NCBI GenBank assembly: GCA_045540975.1
Contig: JAZQIE010000192.1
Span: 1-32,615 of the forward strand
Source of the DNA: SIG510 sp045540975
GTDB taxonomy: Bacteria > Bacillota > Clostridia > Oscillospirales > JAAYXM01
DNA: 32,615 nt
Direction of reading: 5' to 3'
The position numbers were made by a program, and so were the translations under genes. The notes below the pieces were generated by a model, which was not told the DNA's origin, searched no databases, and was given only the letters and a program-made list of their open reading frames with translations. Shown here one piece after another: positions 7,518-15,850 of the stretch; within the stretch, counting starts at the first letter, position 1; each line of letters begins with the position of its first letter.

Positions 7518-9790
7518 AGCGGTTCTCCTCCTGTCGCGGTGCGCACACGGTCAATCATAACCGCGGCCTCCGCGCGTGTTGTGAATGCCTTGGGATTCAC
7601 CTTGCCGCCGCTTCCCGCAATCAACCCGTTTTGGGTGAGGGTTGCAATCGGGGTTTTGGCATATTCGGTGATGCTTGCGGCATCCGAGAAAATCGAGAGA
7701 GTGTCATGGGGTGCATCGTCGGGAAGTGCGCCCATCTTCTGCATCACACGGTAGATAAGAGTGAACATTTCCTCACGCGTGATGGGGCGGGTGGGGAAGA
7801 ATTCCCCTGCCGCACTGCCCTTTGCGATGCCGAGTGCCTTTGCGGATGCGAGCGCACTTGCATAATATGCATCCGAGTCGACATCGGTAAATTGGTCGCC
7901 CGCGCCGAGAGACGGGTCAAGCTGCATCATACGTACCAAAAGGAGCATGAAATCCGCACGGGTGATATTCTTTTCGGGGGAATAGGTGGTGGGGGAGGTG
8001 CCGCTGATCACACCTGCCTCGACCAGACGGCTGACCGCGTCCTCCGCCCATGGATGCCCGTCCAAATCCTCAAAACTGTGGCGGAAAATCGGGGATATAA
8101 CGGTGACAGGGATGCGAAGGGCGGTTTCCCCGTGGGAAATCACAATTTCGCCCGTGCCGCCCTTGTCGGATGCGGTAAACTCGCCGCGGTTTGTGATGCT
8201 TCCCACATCGCCTTCCACCTCCCAGGTGAGTTGGTCGGGGAAGAATTCAATCGGGGTACTTCCGTGATAGAGTGCGACCGAAATCGAGGCAGACTCCGAT
8301 ACGGTAAGCGAGAGGGATTTGGTGGTGCTTTCGATTTTGGTAACGGTATCCACAAAGGTCATACCGATGGTGTTTTTCAGTCCGTCTGCGGAAATCTCGA
8401 CCGTGACCTCGCCTGCCGCTGTGGGGGTGATGGTTTTGTCCGTGATAATTCCGTAGTCCTCGTCCAAGGAATAGGTGATTTCACCGAGTTTTTTCGGGTG
8501 ATAATTGCGGTCTGCGGCAAAGACCTTGCCCGCAAACCCCTCAAATGTGCCGCCCACAAGCAGGGTGCGCTTGGGGGATTTGATGAGAAGCGAGGCTGCA
8601 TCGCCGCCTTGCGGTGCGGTGTTGCACAAGACAATCGCGTTTGCCACACGCCGTGCACTGCCGCCCGAGGGCTTGTTTACAATACGGCGGTCAAATTCAC
8701 CGATGGGGCGCAGTACAAAGGTGGTCGACCCACCGCCGTCTAAATTGAGCGCATCCACACAGCCAAGGTCACGCAAGACGGTTGCGACGTTTTGGAAACT
8801 GCCGCCCACCGAGTAATCCTTTAACCGTCCGTCCAAGGTGAGGAGAATCATCGAGCCGTCTTCTTTGATGCCGACCACCGTGCGCGGTGCATTCGCGCCG
8901 TCGGACACGTTTTGAATTTCGCCGTCTTTTAAGAGAATCTGATTCCCCGCGACCGCGAATTCCACATCCTTCCACGCCTCCACAAATGAGAAGCGTACCG
9001 AAAACTCCTCGTCGGGGGTGAGAGATGCAAGAAGCTCTTTATAGTTTCCGACACCCGAGAGTACCACTTCTCCCTCGTTTAGCGGGGTGTTTCCTAAGTC
9101 TGTACGTACCTCCAAAACACGGAGGGCGAGGGTTTCCTCGTCACGGAATTCACCCGAGACCACCTCGCAGACCACCTCAACGCTGTCTGCCTTTGCCTTG
9201 GTCGAGGTTGCATAGCGGTGATTATAGAGCACCAAACTGTCCGCCTTGCTGTGCGGGATATTCACACCCGTAAGCTGCTGCAATGTGCCGCGCAAGTCCA
9301 AAATCCGATTCATCATGGTGCCGTGGTTTAGAATTTGCGCGGTACCGTCCGCCTTTACCACAAGGGATTTGGAGTAATCGGGCGGTGTGGTGAGCAGTTC
9401 GCCGCCGTCAATCATAATGCCAAACGGCGCGCCTTCCCCAAAATTGAAGAAGTCCGCATTCACCGCGCAGACCACCTGACCCGGGTACTGTTCATCCAGT
9501 GCATTTGCCATGCCGAGTACGGTTTGTGTGCCGTAGACATAGCCGTTGGAAAGTCCCGCGCGGAGTTTGAGATTCGGGTTTTTGGGGTCAAACTCAATCA
9601 TATGCGCCATTTGAGGACCCTTGCTTGTGGCAAATGAGACCTCGCTGTACCGTGTGCCGGGCGCGACAACGGACTGTGCGGCGGAATTGATACTGCCCCA
9701 CGTCCAGTCAACCCCCTCAAACGCACCGAATGCGGTGGAGGTGAGGAGGGAAAGAATGCAAAATACAGAAAGAATTCGTTTGAGTTTCAT
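7514..9790 (-). CDS. Secreted phosphodiester glycosidase (NAGPA-like) with three SLH domains
   Basis: The 758-residue protein starts with a signal peptide (MKLKRILSVFCILSLLTSTAFG, about 1-23). Residues about 45-390 match the phosphodiester glycosidase family related to human NAGPA; typical segments are NADFFNFGEGAPFG, APRTVVGIKEDGSM and the DALNLDGGGSTTFVLR motif at 347-361. Residues about 400-565 form Ig/invasin-like beta repeats. Three SLH repeats follow at about 572-622, 634-685 and 700-750, each with an F-D-D/A start and a T/I-TRAE/TREE-like end. SLH repeats usually hold proteins on pyruvylated wall polymers. The enzyme would be displayed on the surface and cleave a sugar-phosphodiester in wall or capsule glycans; the substrate is not known. 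It is first in the operon with the peptidase and cysE. The ATG at 9790 follows AGGAGT. Confidence 0.9.
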   Translation of the reverse strand: MKLKRILSVFCILSLLTSTAFGAFEGVDWTWGSINSAAQSVVAPGTRYSEVSFATSKGPQMAHMIEFDPKNPNLKLRAGLSNGYVYGTQTVLGMANALDEQYPGQVVCAVNADFFNFGEGAPFGIMIDGGELLTTPPDYSKSLVVKADGTAQILNHGTMMNRILDLRGTLQQLTGVNIPHSKADSLVLYNHRYATSTKAKADSVEVVCEVVSGEFRDEETLALRVLEVRTDLGNTPLNEGEVVLSGVGNYKELLASLTPDEEFSVRFSFVEAWKDVEFAVAGNQILLKDGEIQNVSDGANAPRTVVGIKEDGSMILLTLDGRLKDYSVGGSFQNVATVLRDLGCVDALNLDGGGSTTFVLRPIGEFDRRIVNKPSGGSARRVANAIVLCNTAPQGGDAASLLIKSPKRTLLVGGTFEGFAGKVFAADRNYHPKKLGEITYSLDEDYGIITDKTITPTAAGEVTVEISADGLKNTIGMTFVDTVTKIESTTKSLSLTVSESASISVALYHGSTPIEFFPDQLTWEVEGDVGSITNRGEFTASDKGGTGEIVISHGETALRIPVTVISPIFRHSFEDLDGHPWAEDAVSRLVEAGVISGTSPTTYSPEKNITRADFMLLLVRMMQLDPSLGAGDQFTDVDSDAYYASALASAKALGIAKGSAAGEFFPTRPITREEMFTLIYRVMQKMGALPDDAPHDTLSIFSDAASITEYAKTPIATLTQNGLIAGSGGKVNPKAFTTRAEAAVMIDRVRTATGGEPL

Positions 9791-9825
9791 GGGTACTCCT
9801 TCTCTAAAAAAGATGATAACAATTT

Positions 9826-9854
9826 ATTTTATCACAGATGCGCCAAAATATCCA
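9826..9854 (-). promoter_or_regulatory. Likely promoter of the SLH-protein operon
   Basis: The minus strand has -10 TAAAAT (9826-9831) preceded by TGTGA, and a weak -35 TGGATA (9849-9854) 17 bases upstream. The site lies between the secA terminator and the SLH-protein start. Confidence 0.5.
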
Positions 9855-9874
9855 GCGGAGATTTTTGGAGCAAA

Positions 9875-9905
9875 AAAACGAGGGAAGAATGCCTTCCCTC
9901 GTTTT
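9875..9905 (-). terminator. Intrinsic terminator of secA
   Basis: ACGAGGGAAG pairs with CTTCCCTCGT around a five-base loop, with A/T pairs extending the stem. On the minus strand it runs into a seven-T tract. It starts six bases after the secA stop. Confidence 0.9.
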
Positions 9906-9910
9906 TGCGA

Positions 9911-12658
9911 TTATTCATCTTTGCCGCAGCATTTTTTGTATTTGAGACCGCTTCCGCACGGGCAGGGGTCCTTGCGCCCCACCTTTTCCTTCTTGCGGAC
10001 GGGCTGCTTTTTGAGGGTTTCGTCGCCTGCGGTTTCGCCCGTGATTTTTGCGACCGCCTGGCGCTTGGGTGCATCCTCACCCTGCACGCGCACGGTCATG
10101 ACCATGCGAGCGACCTGCTCACGGATGGAGTCAATCATTTCCTCGAACATGACAAAGCCCGTGTTCTTATATTCATCCACCGGATTGTGCTGCGCGTATG
10201 CGGCGAGACCGATGCCTTGACGGAGTTCATGCATTGCATCGATGTGGTCCATCCAATGCTCGTCAACCGTGCGGAGAAGTACCACACGCTCAACCTCGCG
10301 CATGAGAGCGCTTCCGAGTTCCTCCTCGCGCTTTGCATATGCCTTGTGCGCAAGCTCGGTGATTTCCCCGATGATGTCCTCCGCCTCGTAATCCCATTCG
10401 TTGAGCTGCTCGACGGTATAGTTCAAATCCTCGTTTGTGAGGAAGATGCCCTTGTAACGATTGCGGAGTGCATCCAAATGGAAGGATTGGACATATTGCT
10501 CGCCGCCCATGGTCTCCGAAACCGCGGAGGCAATCGCGCCGTCAATCATGGAGAGCACGGAATCCGAAACATTCTGACCGTCCAACACCTGCTTTCTCTG
10601 GGTGTAGATGATTTCGCGCTGCTTGTTCATGACATCGTCATACTGGAGCACGTGCTTACGCACCGCAAAGTTGCGGCTTTCCACATTCTTCTGCGCGTTT
10701 TCGATGGTTTTGGTGAGCATTCCGTGTTCAATCGGAGTGTCTTCGTCAATGTTGAGCGCATTCATGAGCCCCATGATACGGTCCGAGCCGAAGAGACGCA
10801 TGATATCGTCTTCAAGCGAGAGATAGAAACGGCTTGCACCCGGGTCACCCTGACGGCCTGCGCGTCCGCGCAGCTGATTGTCGATACGGCGGGATTCGTG
10901 GCGCTCGGTACCGATGATAAAGAGGCCGCCCGCGTTACAAACGCGGACACTTTCCAGGTCGGTGACCTCCTTGTGCTTGCGGTAAAGGGTTTGATACTGC
11001 TCGCGCGCCGAAAGGATTTCGGGGTCGGTGGTCGGCGCGGTGCCGCCCGCATCCACAATGAGGGCGTCATCCAAGCCGAGTTTTTTCAAATCGCTTTTTG
11101 CCATGAAGTCGGGGTTGCCGCCCAGCATAATATCGGTACCGCGGCCTGCCATGTTGGTTGCGATGGTGACCGCGCCGAATTTACCTGCCTGCGCAACGAT
11201 TTCCGCTTCCTTTTCATGGTGCTTTGCATTGAGCACCACGTGTTGGATGCCTTTTTTGCGCAGGAGTGCGGAAACCTCTTCACTCTTTTCGATGGAGACC
11301 GTACCCACCAGCACCGGCTGACCGCGGGAGACACAGTCCTCAATCTGCGCGACCACCGCACGGAGTTTGCCCTGCGCGGTTTTATACACAACATCCGCCA
11401 TGTCCTCACGAATCATGGGCTTGTTGGTGGGGATTTCAATGACATCGAGGGAGTAGATTTCTTTGAATTCTTCTTCTTCGGTGAGTGCGGTACCCGTCAT
11501 ACCCGAAAGCTTTTCGTAGAGACGGAAGTAATTCTGGAAGGTGATGGTTGCAAGGGTCTTGCTCTCGCGCTGGATGTTGACACGCTCTTTCGCTTCGATT
11601 GCCTGATGCAGACCCTCCGAGTAACGGCGGCCGTGCATGAGACGTCCCGTGAATTCGTCAACAATGATGATTTGCCCTTCGCGGACCACATAATCCACAT
11701 CTCTCTGCATGATACCGCGTGCGCGGATGGCTTGGTTGACATGGTGATGCAGAGTAGCGTTTTCCGGGTCGGACAGGTTTTCAATCCCGAAGAAGGCCTC
11801 CACCTTTGCGATACCCTTGAGGGTGAGGGTGGCGGTGCGCGCCTTTTCGTCCACAATATAGTCCCCGTCATGCGTTGCATCGTGGTCTTCCTTCTCGTTG
11901 AGGGATGCCACCTTGACACATTTGAGGGTTTGCGCGCAGCGGTCTGCCTGCTCGTAAATCACGGTGGGCTTCTCGCCCTGACCCGAGATGATGAGCGGTG
12001 TTCTTGCCTCGTCGATTAAAATTGAGTCCACTTCGTCCACAATGGCAAAGACATGGTCATCGCGCTGGACCATATCGGTTTTATAAAGCGCCATATTATC
12101 GCGCAGATAGTCAAACCCGAATTCGTTGTTGGTACCGTATGTGATATCCGCGTTGTATGCGGCCTTGCGCTCCTCATTTGTCAGGTCATGCACGATGACA
12201 CCGACCGTAAGTCCCATGAAATTATGCACACGGCCCATCAACTCGCCCTGATACTTTGCGAGATAGTCGTTGACGGTGACAACGTGCACGCCGCGGCCCG
12301 AGAGCGCGTTCAAATACGAGGGCAGAGTGGCGGCGAGGGTTTTCCCTTCACCGGTCTTCATTTCCGCAATGCGGCCCTGATGCAAAACAACACCGCCGAT
12401 GAGCTGGGAGCGGAATGCCTTTTGCCCCAACACGCGCCATGCCGCTTCACGGATGGCGGCAAACGCCTCGGGGAGAATGTCGTCAAGGGTTTCGCCCGCA
12501 GAAAGGCGCGCTTTGAATGCAGGGGTTTTTGCCTGCAAATCCGCATCGCTGAGCGCGGTGTATTCCGCGTCGAGTGCCTCGATTTTATCTACAATTTGAT
12601 AGATTTTTTTCAGTTCACGGTCGCTGTATGTTCCGAAAAGTTTTTCAATCAAGCCCAT
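9911..12658 (-). CDS. secA: Protein translocase subunit SecA
   Basis: SecA is the ATPase motor that drives preproteins through SecYEG at the membrane. The 915-residue length is normal. Visible parts are Walker A MKTGEGKT (about 100-107), the DEVDSILIDEARTPLIISG region of NBD1, the preprotein crosslinking domain, GRGTDIMLGGNP in NBD2, QLRGRAGRQGDPG, the scaffold and wing with the conserved YDDVMNKQR, and a C-terminal zinc site with Cys899, Cys901, Cys910 and Cys911 (CPCGSGLKYKKCC). That tail suggests SecB-like or ribosome contacts, as in full-length SecA. The ATG at 12658 follows a GAGG site. The gene is monocistronic, with its own promoter and terminator, and diverges from the S24/S26 peptidase-ABC operon. 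It is a single full SecA; nothing marks it as SecA2. Confidence 0.98.
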   Translation of the reverse strand: MGLIEKLFGTYSDRELKKIYQIVDKIEALDAEYTALSDADLQAKTPAFKARLSAGETLDDILPEAFAAIREAAWRVLGQKAFRSQLIGGVVLHQGRIAEMKTGEGKTLAATLPSYLNALSGRGVHVVTVNDYLAKYQGELMGRVHNFMGLTVGVIVHDLTNEERKAAYNADITYGTNNEFGFDYLRDNMALYKTDMVQRDDHVFAIVDEVDSILIDEARTPLIISGQGEKPTVIYEQADRCAQTLKCVKVASLNEKEDHDATHDGDYIVDEKARTATLTLKGIAKVEAFFGIENLSDPENATLHHHVNQAIRARGIMQRDVDYVVREGQIIIVDEFTGRLMHGRRYSEGLHQAIEAKERVNIQRESKTLATITFQNYFRLYEKLSGMTGTALTEEEEFKEIYSLDVIEIPTNKPMIREDMADVVYKTAQGKLRAVVAQIEDCVSRGQPVLVGTVSIEKSEEVSALLRKKGIQHVVLNAKHHEKEAEIVAQAGKFGAVTIATNMAGRGTDIMLGGNPDFMAKSDLKKLGLDDALIVDAGGTAPTTDPEILSAREQYQTLYRKHKEVTDLESVRVCNAGGLFIIGTERHESRRIDNQLRGRAGRQGDPGASRFYLSLEDDIMRLFGSDRIMGLMNALNIDEDTPIEHGMLTKTIENAQKNVESRNFAVRKHVLQYDDVMNKQREIIYTQRKQVLDGQNVSDSVLSMIDGAIASAVSETMGGEQYVQSFHLDALRNRYKGIFLTNEDLNYTVEQLNEWDYEAEDIIGEITELAHKAYAKREEELGSALMREVERVVLLRTVDEHWMDHIDAMHELRQGIGLAAYAQHNPVDEYKNTGFVMFEEMIDSIREQVARMVMTVRVQGEDAPKRQAVAKITGETAGDETLKKQPVRKKEKVGRKDPCPCGSGLKYKKCCGKDE

Positions 12659-12690
12659 AACTTATACCTCACATTCGCTTGCTTTAAAAT

Positions 12691-12719
12691 AGTGTACCAC
12701 ACTTTGCAAAAAAAGAAAA
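12691..12719 (-). promoter_or_regulatory. Likely promoter of secA
   Basis: On the minus strand, -10 TACACT (12691-12696) is preceded by TGTGG. The -35 TTTTCT (12714-12719), 17 bases upstream, is weak, which fits reliance on the extended -10. Confidence 0.5.
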
Positions 12720-12744
12720 GGGATTTTCGGTCGAGGGGTGGGGA

Positions 12745-12773
12745 TTGTAAAATTCTTTGAAATGTGATAAAAT
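12745..12773 (+). promoter_or_regulatory. Promoter of the S24/S26 peptidase-ABC-EamA operon
   Basis: The -35 TTGTAA (12745-12750) and -10 TAAAAT (12768-12773) are 17 bases apart, and TGTGA precedes the -10. The RBS follows ten bases later, so the leader is very short. It diverges from the secA promoter, with 25 bases between the two -35 boxes. Confidence 0.65.
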
Positions 12774-12782
12774 GCAAGGAAT

Positions 12783-12791
12783 AGGAGGTGA
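12783..12791 (+). promoter_or_regulatory. Ribosome binding site that sets a TTG start
   Basis: AGGAGGTGA matches the anti-Shine-Dalgarno sequence perfectly. The in-frame GTG at 12788 lies inside this site and cannot be the start. The TTG at 12800, eight bases further, is at proper spacing. Confidence 0.7.
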
Positions 12792-12799
12792 AAGCGGCT

Positions 12800-13228
12800 T
12801 TGGAAAAGAAATCGGTCACAGAAATTTTACAAATACATGGGAAGTATCTCACCCCGGTCCGTGGGACGAGTATGAATCCGCTCCTGCACGAAGGGGAGGA
12901 CACCGTGGTCATCGTACCGAAGGTAGGGCCGCTTCGCCGCTTTGATGTTCCGCTCTATCGGCGCGAAAACGGTCAGCACGTGCTCCATCGGGTGATGCGC
13001 GTGGAGCAAGACGGCTATGTTTTGTGCGGAGACCATCAGCTGGAATGGGAGCACGGCATCACAGACGAGATGGTCTTGGGTGTGATGGACGGGTTTTTCC
13101 GCGGAAAGCGCTATGTGAAAACAACGAATTTCGGCTATCGGCTGTATGTGTTTTTCTGGTGCCGTGTGCCGTATCTCAGAAAAATCTGCCTGCATCTGAT
13201 GCGGAAAGGAGGTCGCCGTGGAACATAA
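12800..13228 (+). CDS. S24/S26-type signal-peptidase-like protein
   Basis: The 142-residue protein (from the TTG at 12800) carries the core of the S24/S26 peptidase fold. RGTSMNPLLHEGED at 21-33 is the box B region with a likely nucleophile Ser24. DVPLYRRENGQHVLHRVMRV at about 49-68 is the box C/D region, where His63 stands at the place of the general-base Lys of bacterial enzymes, as in ER/SipW-type signal peptidases. The CGDHQ segment at about 76-80 is the later conserved loop. No N-terminal membrane anchor is seen; only 113-123 and the C-terminal end are mildly hydrophobic, so membrane attachment is uncertain. Its end overlaps the ABC exporter gene by 11 bases, which suggests joint processing and export of a peptide. 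The physiological substrate is unknown, and no precursor peptide gene is visible nearby. Confidence 0.75.
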   Translation: MEKKSVTEILQIHGKYLTPVRGTSMNPLLHEGEDTVVIVPKVGPLRRFDVPLYRRENGQHVLHRVMRVEQDGYVLCGDHQLEWEHGITDEMVLGVMDGFFRGKRYVKTTNFGYRLYVFFWCRVPYLRKICLHLMRKGGRRGT

Positions 13229-14885
13229 GAATCATCAAACCGCACTCGGTTGGGTGTGGAATGCGACCGAAGGCTTGCGGTTTCGTTTGTTGGTGCTGAT
13301 TCTTTCAAACGCGGTCTTCTCCGCGATTGTGGTCCTCTTTGCGCTCGCTTGCCGCGGTATCATTGACTGTGCGGTGGCAGGGGATATGGCGGGGATGCTG
13401 CGGTATGCAAGCGGTCTTGCCGCAATCATCCTTGTGCAGTTGGGACTGCGCTTCCTCAATTATAATTTGGAGGAGCATTTGCGCGCACGGTTGGAAATGA
13501 AGCTCAAAAGCCGTGTGTTTGCCTCAATTCTCAAAAAACAGTACCGCGCGGTGAGTGAATATCACAGCGGTGAAATCCTCAACCGTTTGGTGAGTGATAC
13601 CGCCGCGGTGTGCGACGGCGCAATCGGGATTCTGCCCTCGCTTGCGGGCATGGCGGCGCGCCTTGTCTGTGCCTTTGCGGTGCTGGTGGTGTTGGAGCCG
13701 TGGTTTGTCCTGCTCTTTTTGGCGGGCGGGGTGTTGCTCTTTGCCATCACCCGAGTATTCCGCCGTGTCCTCAAACGCTTGCACAAGCGTGTGCAGGCGG
13801 CGGACGGACGGGTGCGCTCCTTCTTGCAGGAAGCGCTTGAGAGTTTGCTTGTGGTCAAGGTCTTTGGCGAGGAGTCCCATGTGGAGGCGCGTGCGGACGA
13901 GCTGCAGGAGGAACATTTCAAAGAAAAACGCCGCCGTTGGCGGCTGCATACCGCATCCAATGCGGGGATGAGTTTTGTGTTCCAAGCGGCATATCTGTGT
14001 GCGCTGGTCTGGTGCGCGTATTGCTTGCTGCTCGGGACCATGAGTTTCGGTACGCTCAGCGCGATTCTGCAGCTGGTGAGCCAAATTCAGGCGCCGCTCA
14101 CCAATCTCTCGGGCTTCTTGCCGCGCTATTACGGAATGCTCGCAAGTGCCGAGCGGCTGCAGGAGTTTGAGGCTTTGGCAGATGAGCCGCAAGCGGAAAA
14201 ACTTTCAAATCCGCGTGCATTTTACGAGAAAATTTCCGCAATCGAATTTCGCGGCATCACCTTCAGCTACGGGCGTGAGTGTGTGTTGGAGAATGCGGAT
14301 TTGACCTTGCATCCGGGCGATTTTGTTGCCATTATGGGACGCTCGGGAATCGGCAAAAGCACCCTGCTCAAATTACTGCTCGATGTATTCCCGCCCGATG
14401 CGGGTGAGATTTGGTTTGAGAGTGCAGAGGGGAAAACCCCGGCAAACTGCGCGACCCGACCGCTCTTTTCCTATGTGCCGCAGGGGAATTTCCTTTTCTC
14501 GGGCACGATTCGGGAGAATCTGACCTTTGCCGCGCAGGATGCGACGGATGCGGAAATCTCCGCCGCGCTCAAAGCCGCGTGTGCGGACGGCTTCCTTGCG
14601 GAATTGCCGCAGGGACTCGAGACCGTCATCGGTGAACATGGGCACGGACTCAGCGAGGGTCAGGTGCAGCGGATTGCACTTGCGCGCGCACTCTTAAAGC
14701 GCGCACCCATCCTGCTGCTTGATGAGGCAACCAGCGCGCTGGATGAAGCGACCGAGGAAGCGGTGCTTTGGAACCTGCGCGAGATGAAGGATATTACTTG
14801 TATCATTGTGTCGCACAAGCGCGCGGCGCTCCATGTGTGCAACCGACACATTTGGATTGAAGATAAGAAAATTTGCGAAGAATAA
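13218..14885 (+). CDS. ABC exporter, fused permease and ATPase
   Basis: The 555-residue protein is a half-transporter of the type IV (classic exporter) kind. The membrane domain covers about 1-320, with helices near 20-45, 65-80, 135-180 and 250-290. The ATPase domain at 340-555 has Walker A GRSGIGKS (374-381), Q-loop Gln422 (YVPQGN), signature LSEGQ (478-482, Glu in place of the usual second Gly), Walker B ILLLDE (Asp502/Glu503) and H-loop His533. It should work as a homodimer or with a partner. No N-terminal C39 peptidase domain is present; the overlapping upstream S24/S26 peptidase may supply cleavage instead. Translation starts at GTG 13218, after AAGGAGG at 13206-13212, inside the end of the peptidase gene. 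The cargo is unknown; a modified peptide is my guess from the neighbour. Confidence 0.92.
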   Translation: MEHKNHQTALGWVWNATEGLRFRLLVLILSNAVFSAIVVLFALACRGIIDCAVAGDMAGMLRYASGLAAIILVQLGLRFLNYNLEEHLRARLEMKLKSRVFASILKKQYRAVSEYHSGEILNRLVSDTAAVCDGAIGILPSLAGMAARLVCAFAVLVVLEPWFVLLFLAGGVLLFAITRVFRRVLKRLHKRVQAADGRVRSFLQEALESLLVVKVFGEESHVEARADELQEEHFKEKRRRWRLHTASNAGMSFVFQAAYLCALVWCAYCLLLGTMSFGTLSAILQLVSQIQAPLTNLSGFLPRYYGMLASAERLQEFEALADEPQAEKLSNPRAFYEKISAIEFRGITFSYGRECVLENADLTLHPGDFVAIMGRSGIGKSTLLKLLLDVFPPDAGEIWFESAEGKTPANCATRPLFSYVPQGNFLFSGTIRENLTFAAQDATDAEISAALKAACADGFLAELPQGLETVIGEHGHGLSEGQVQRIALARALLKRAPILLLDEATSALDEATEEAVLWNLREMKDITCIIVSHKRAALHVCNRHIWIEDKKICEE

Positions 14886-14903
14886 GAAAGGACGATAAAA
14901 AAT

Positions 14904-15791
14904 ATGTGGGGATTGGTTCTCGGTATGGCGGTGGTATTCGTTACCAAGGGTGCGAATATGCTCGCGATGAAGAAGGTAGAGGCAAAGCAAGGCTCTTCGA
15001 TTTTGCAGGCGCTGATTTTTACCATGCTGTTTTCTGCGGCGCAGTTGGTATTTACCCTTCTCATGCCGCCGTACAGACCGCTTTCCATCTCGCTTGACGC
15101 GATTCTGTACCCGACCGCGTATGCCGCGCTCTACATTGTGGCATATGTGCTGTGCATGAAGGCATACAGCGAGGGCTCGGTTTCCATGACCAATGCAATC
15201 TGGTCGTTTAACACGGTGGTTGTCATCGCATACGGCGTGTGCTTCTGGGGTGAGACCCTGTCCTTCTGGCAGATTCTGGGTCTGCTTCTCTTCTTTGCAG
15301 GGCTTTTCTTCTATTCGAGAAGCTCGTATGCGGTCAGTGAGGTGAAAAAGAAGGTCACCGCAAAATGGCTGATTTTAACCATCGCGGCGACCGTGACCAT
15401 CGGTGCGGCAACCACCTTCACCAAGATTTTCATGCTAAAGCACGGTGATATGGGCAAGGAGTTTTTGGTGTATTACGCGATTGCGGCAACCCTGATTACC
15501 GGTGTGATTTGTCTGTGCATGGGTGCGAAGGAAACCGTGAAAACCGTGGCAGACAAGCAGGTTTTGGTGCAAACCCTCATCGCAGGCTTTACCTGTGTGC
15601 TTTGGAACTTTGTGTACGTCACCTACCTTGCGGTGTATCCGTCTGCGGTGTTCCTGCCGCTGTACAGCGTGGTCTCCATGCTGGGTATTCTGGCATTCGG
15701 TGTGGTACTCCTCAAAGAGAAAATCTCGCGTAACGCGATTATCGCCTCGGTGCTCAGTCTGGCATCCATTCTGTTCCTCAATTTACAGTAA
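14904..15791 (+). CDS. EamA/DMT-family transporter
   Basis: The 295-residue protein is strongly hydrophobic, with about ten membrane segments in two similar halves, as in drug/metabolite transporters of the EamA type. The first half includes the FNTVVVIAYGVCFWGETLSFWQ segment; the second includes the FLPLYSVVSMLGILAFGVVLLKEK segment. Glu and Lys at the end of each half (WGETLS, LKEKIS) are the usual EamA-repeat ends. It lies 18 bases after the ABC exporter and ends at a strong terminator, so it is the last gene of that operon. The RBS AAAGGA is rather far (about 11 bases) from the ATG. The substrate cannot be read from sequence; amino acids, sugars or small metabolites are possible. Confidence 0.8.
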   Translation: MWGLVLGMAVVFVTKGANMLAMKKVEAKQGSSILQALIFTMLFSAAQLVFTLLMPPYRPLSISLDAILYPTAYAALYIVAYVLCMKAYSEGSVSMTNAIWSFNTVVVIAYGVCFWGETLSFWQILGLLLFFAGLFFYSRSSYAVSEVKKKVTAKWLILTIAATVTIGAATTFTKIFMLKHGDMGKEFLVYYAIAATLITGVICLCMGAKETVKTVADKQVLVQTLIAGFTCVLWNFVYVTYLAVYPSAVFLPLYSVVSMLGILAFGVVLLKEKISRNAIIASVLSLASILFLNLQ

Positions 15792-15794
15792 AAG

Positions 15795-15824
15795 AAAAAA
15801 TCCCGTCGTACGACGGGATTTTTT
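15795..15824. terminator. Bidirectional terminator between the EamA and clpP genes
   Basis: A perfect 30-base palindrome (arms AAAAAATCCCGTCG and CGACGGGATTTTTT) is flanked by T runs on both strands. It ends the plus-strand operon and the minus-strand AAA-YbjN-clpP operon. Confidence 0.9.
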
Positions 15825-15850
15825 TTAGTTACGACGGGATTTTTTTAGTC
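15810..15850. repeat. Tandem duplication of one terminator arm
   Basis: A unit of about 20 bases, ACGACGGG followed by seven to eight T and AGT, occurs twice in a row at 15810-15830 and 15831-15850. The second copy supplies the clpP stop codon (TTA at 15845-15847 on the plus strand). In clpP mRNA, two copies of the 5' arm can compete for the single 3' arm at 15795-15808. Confidence 0.8.

Noticed and set aside
9905..12019. Open frame of 704 codons on the plus strand, opposite secA
   Set aside because: Antisense shadow of secA, with no domain pattern, no promoter and no ribosome binding site.
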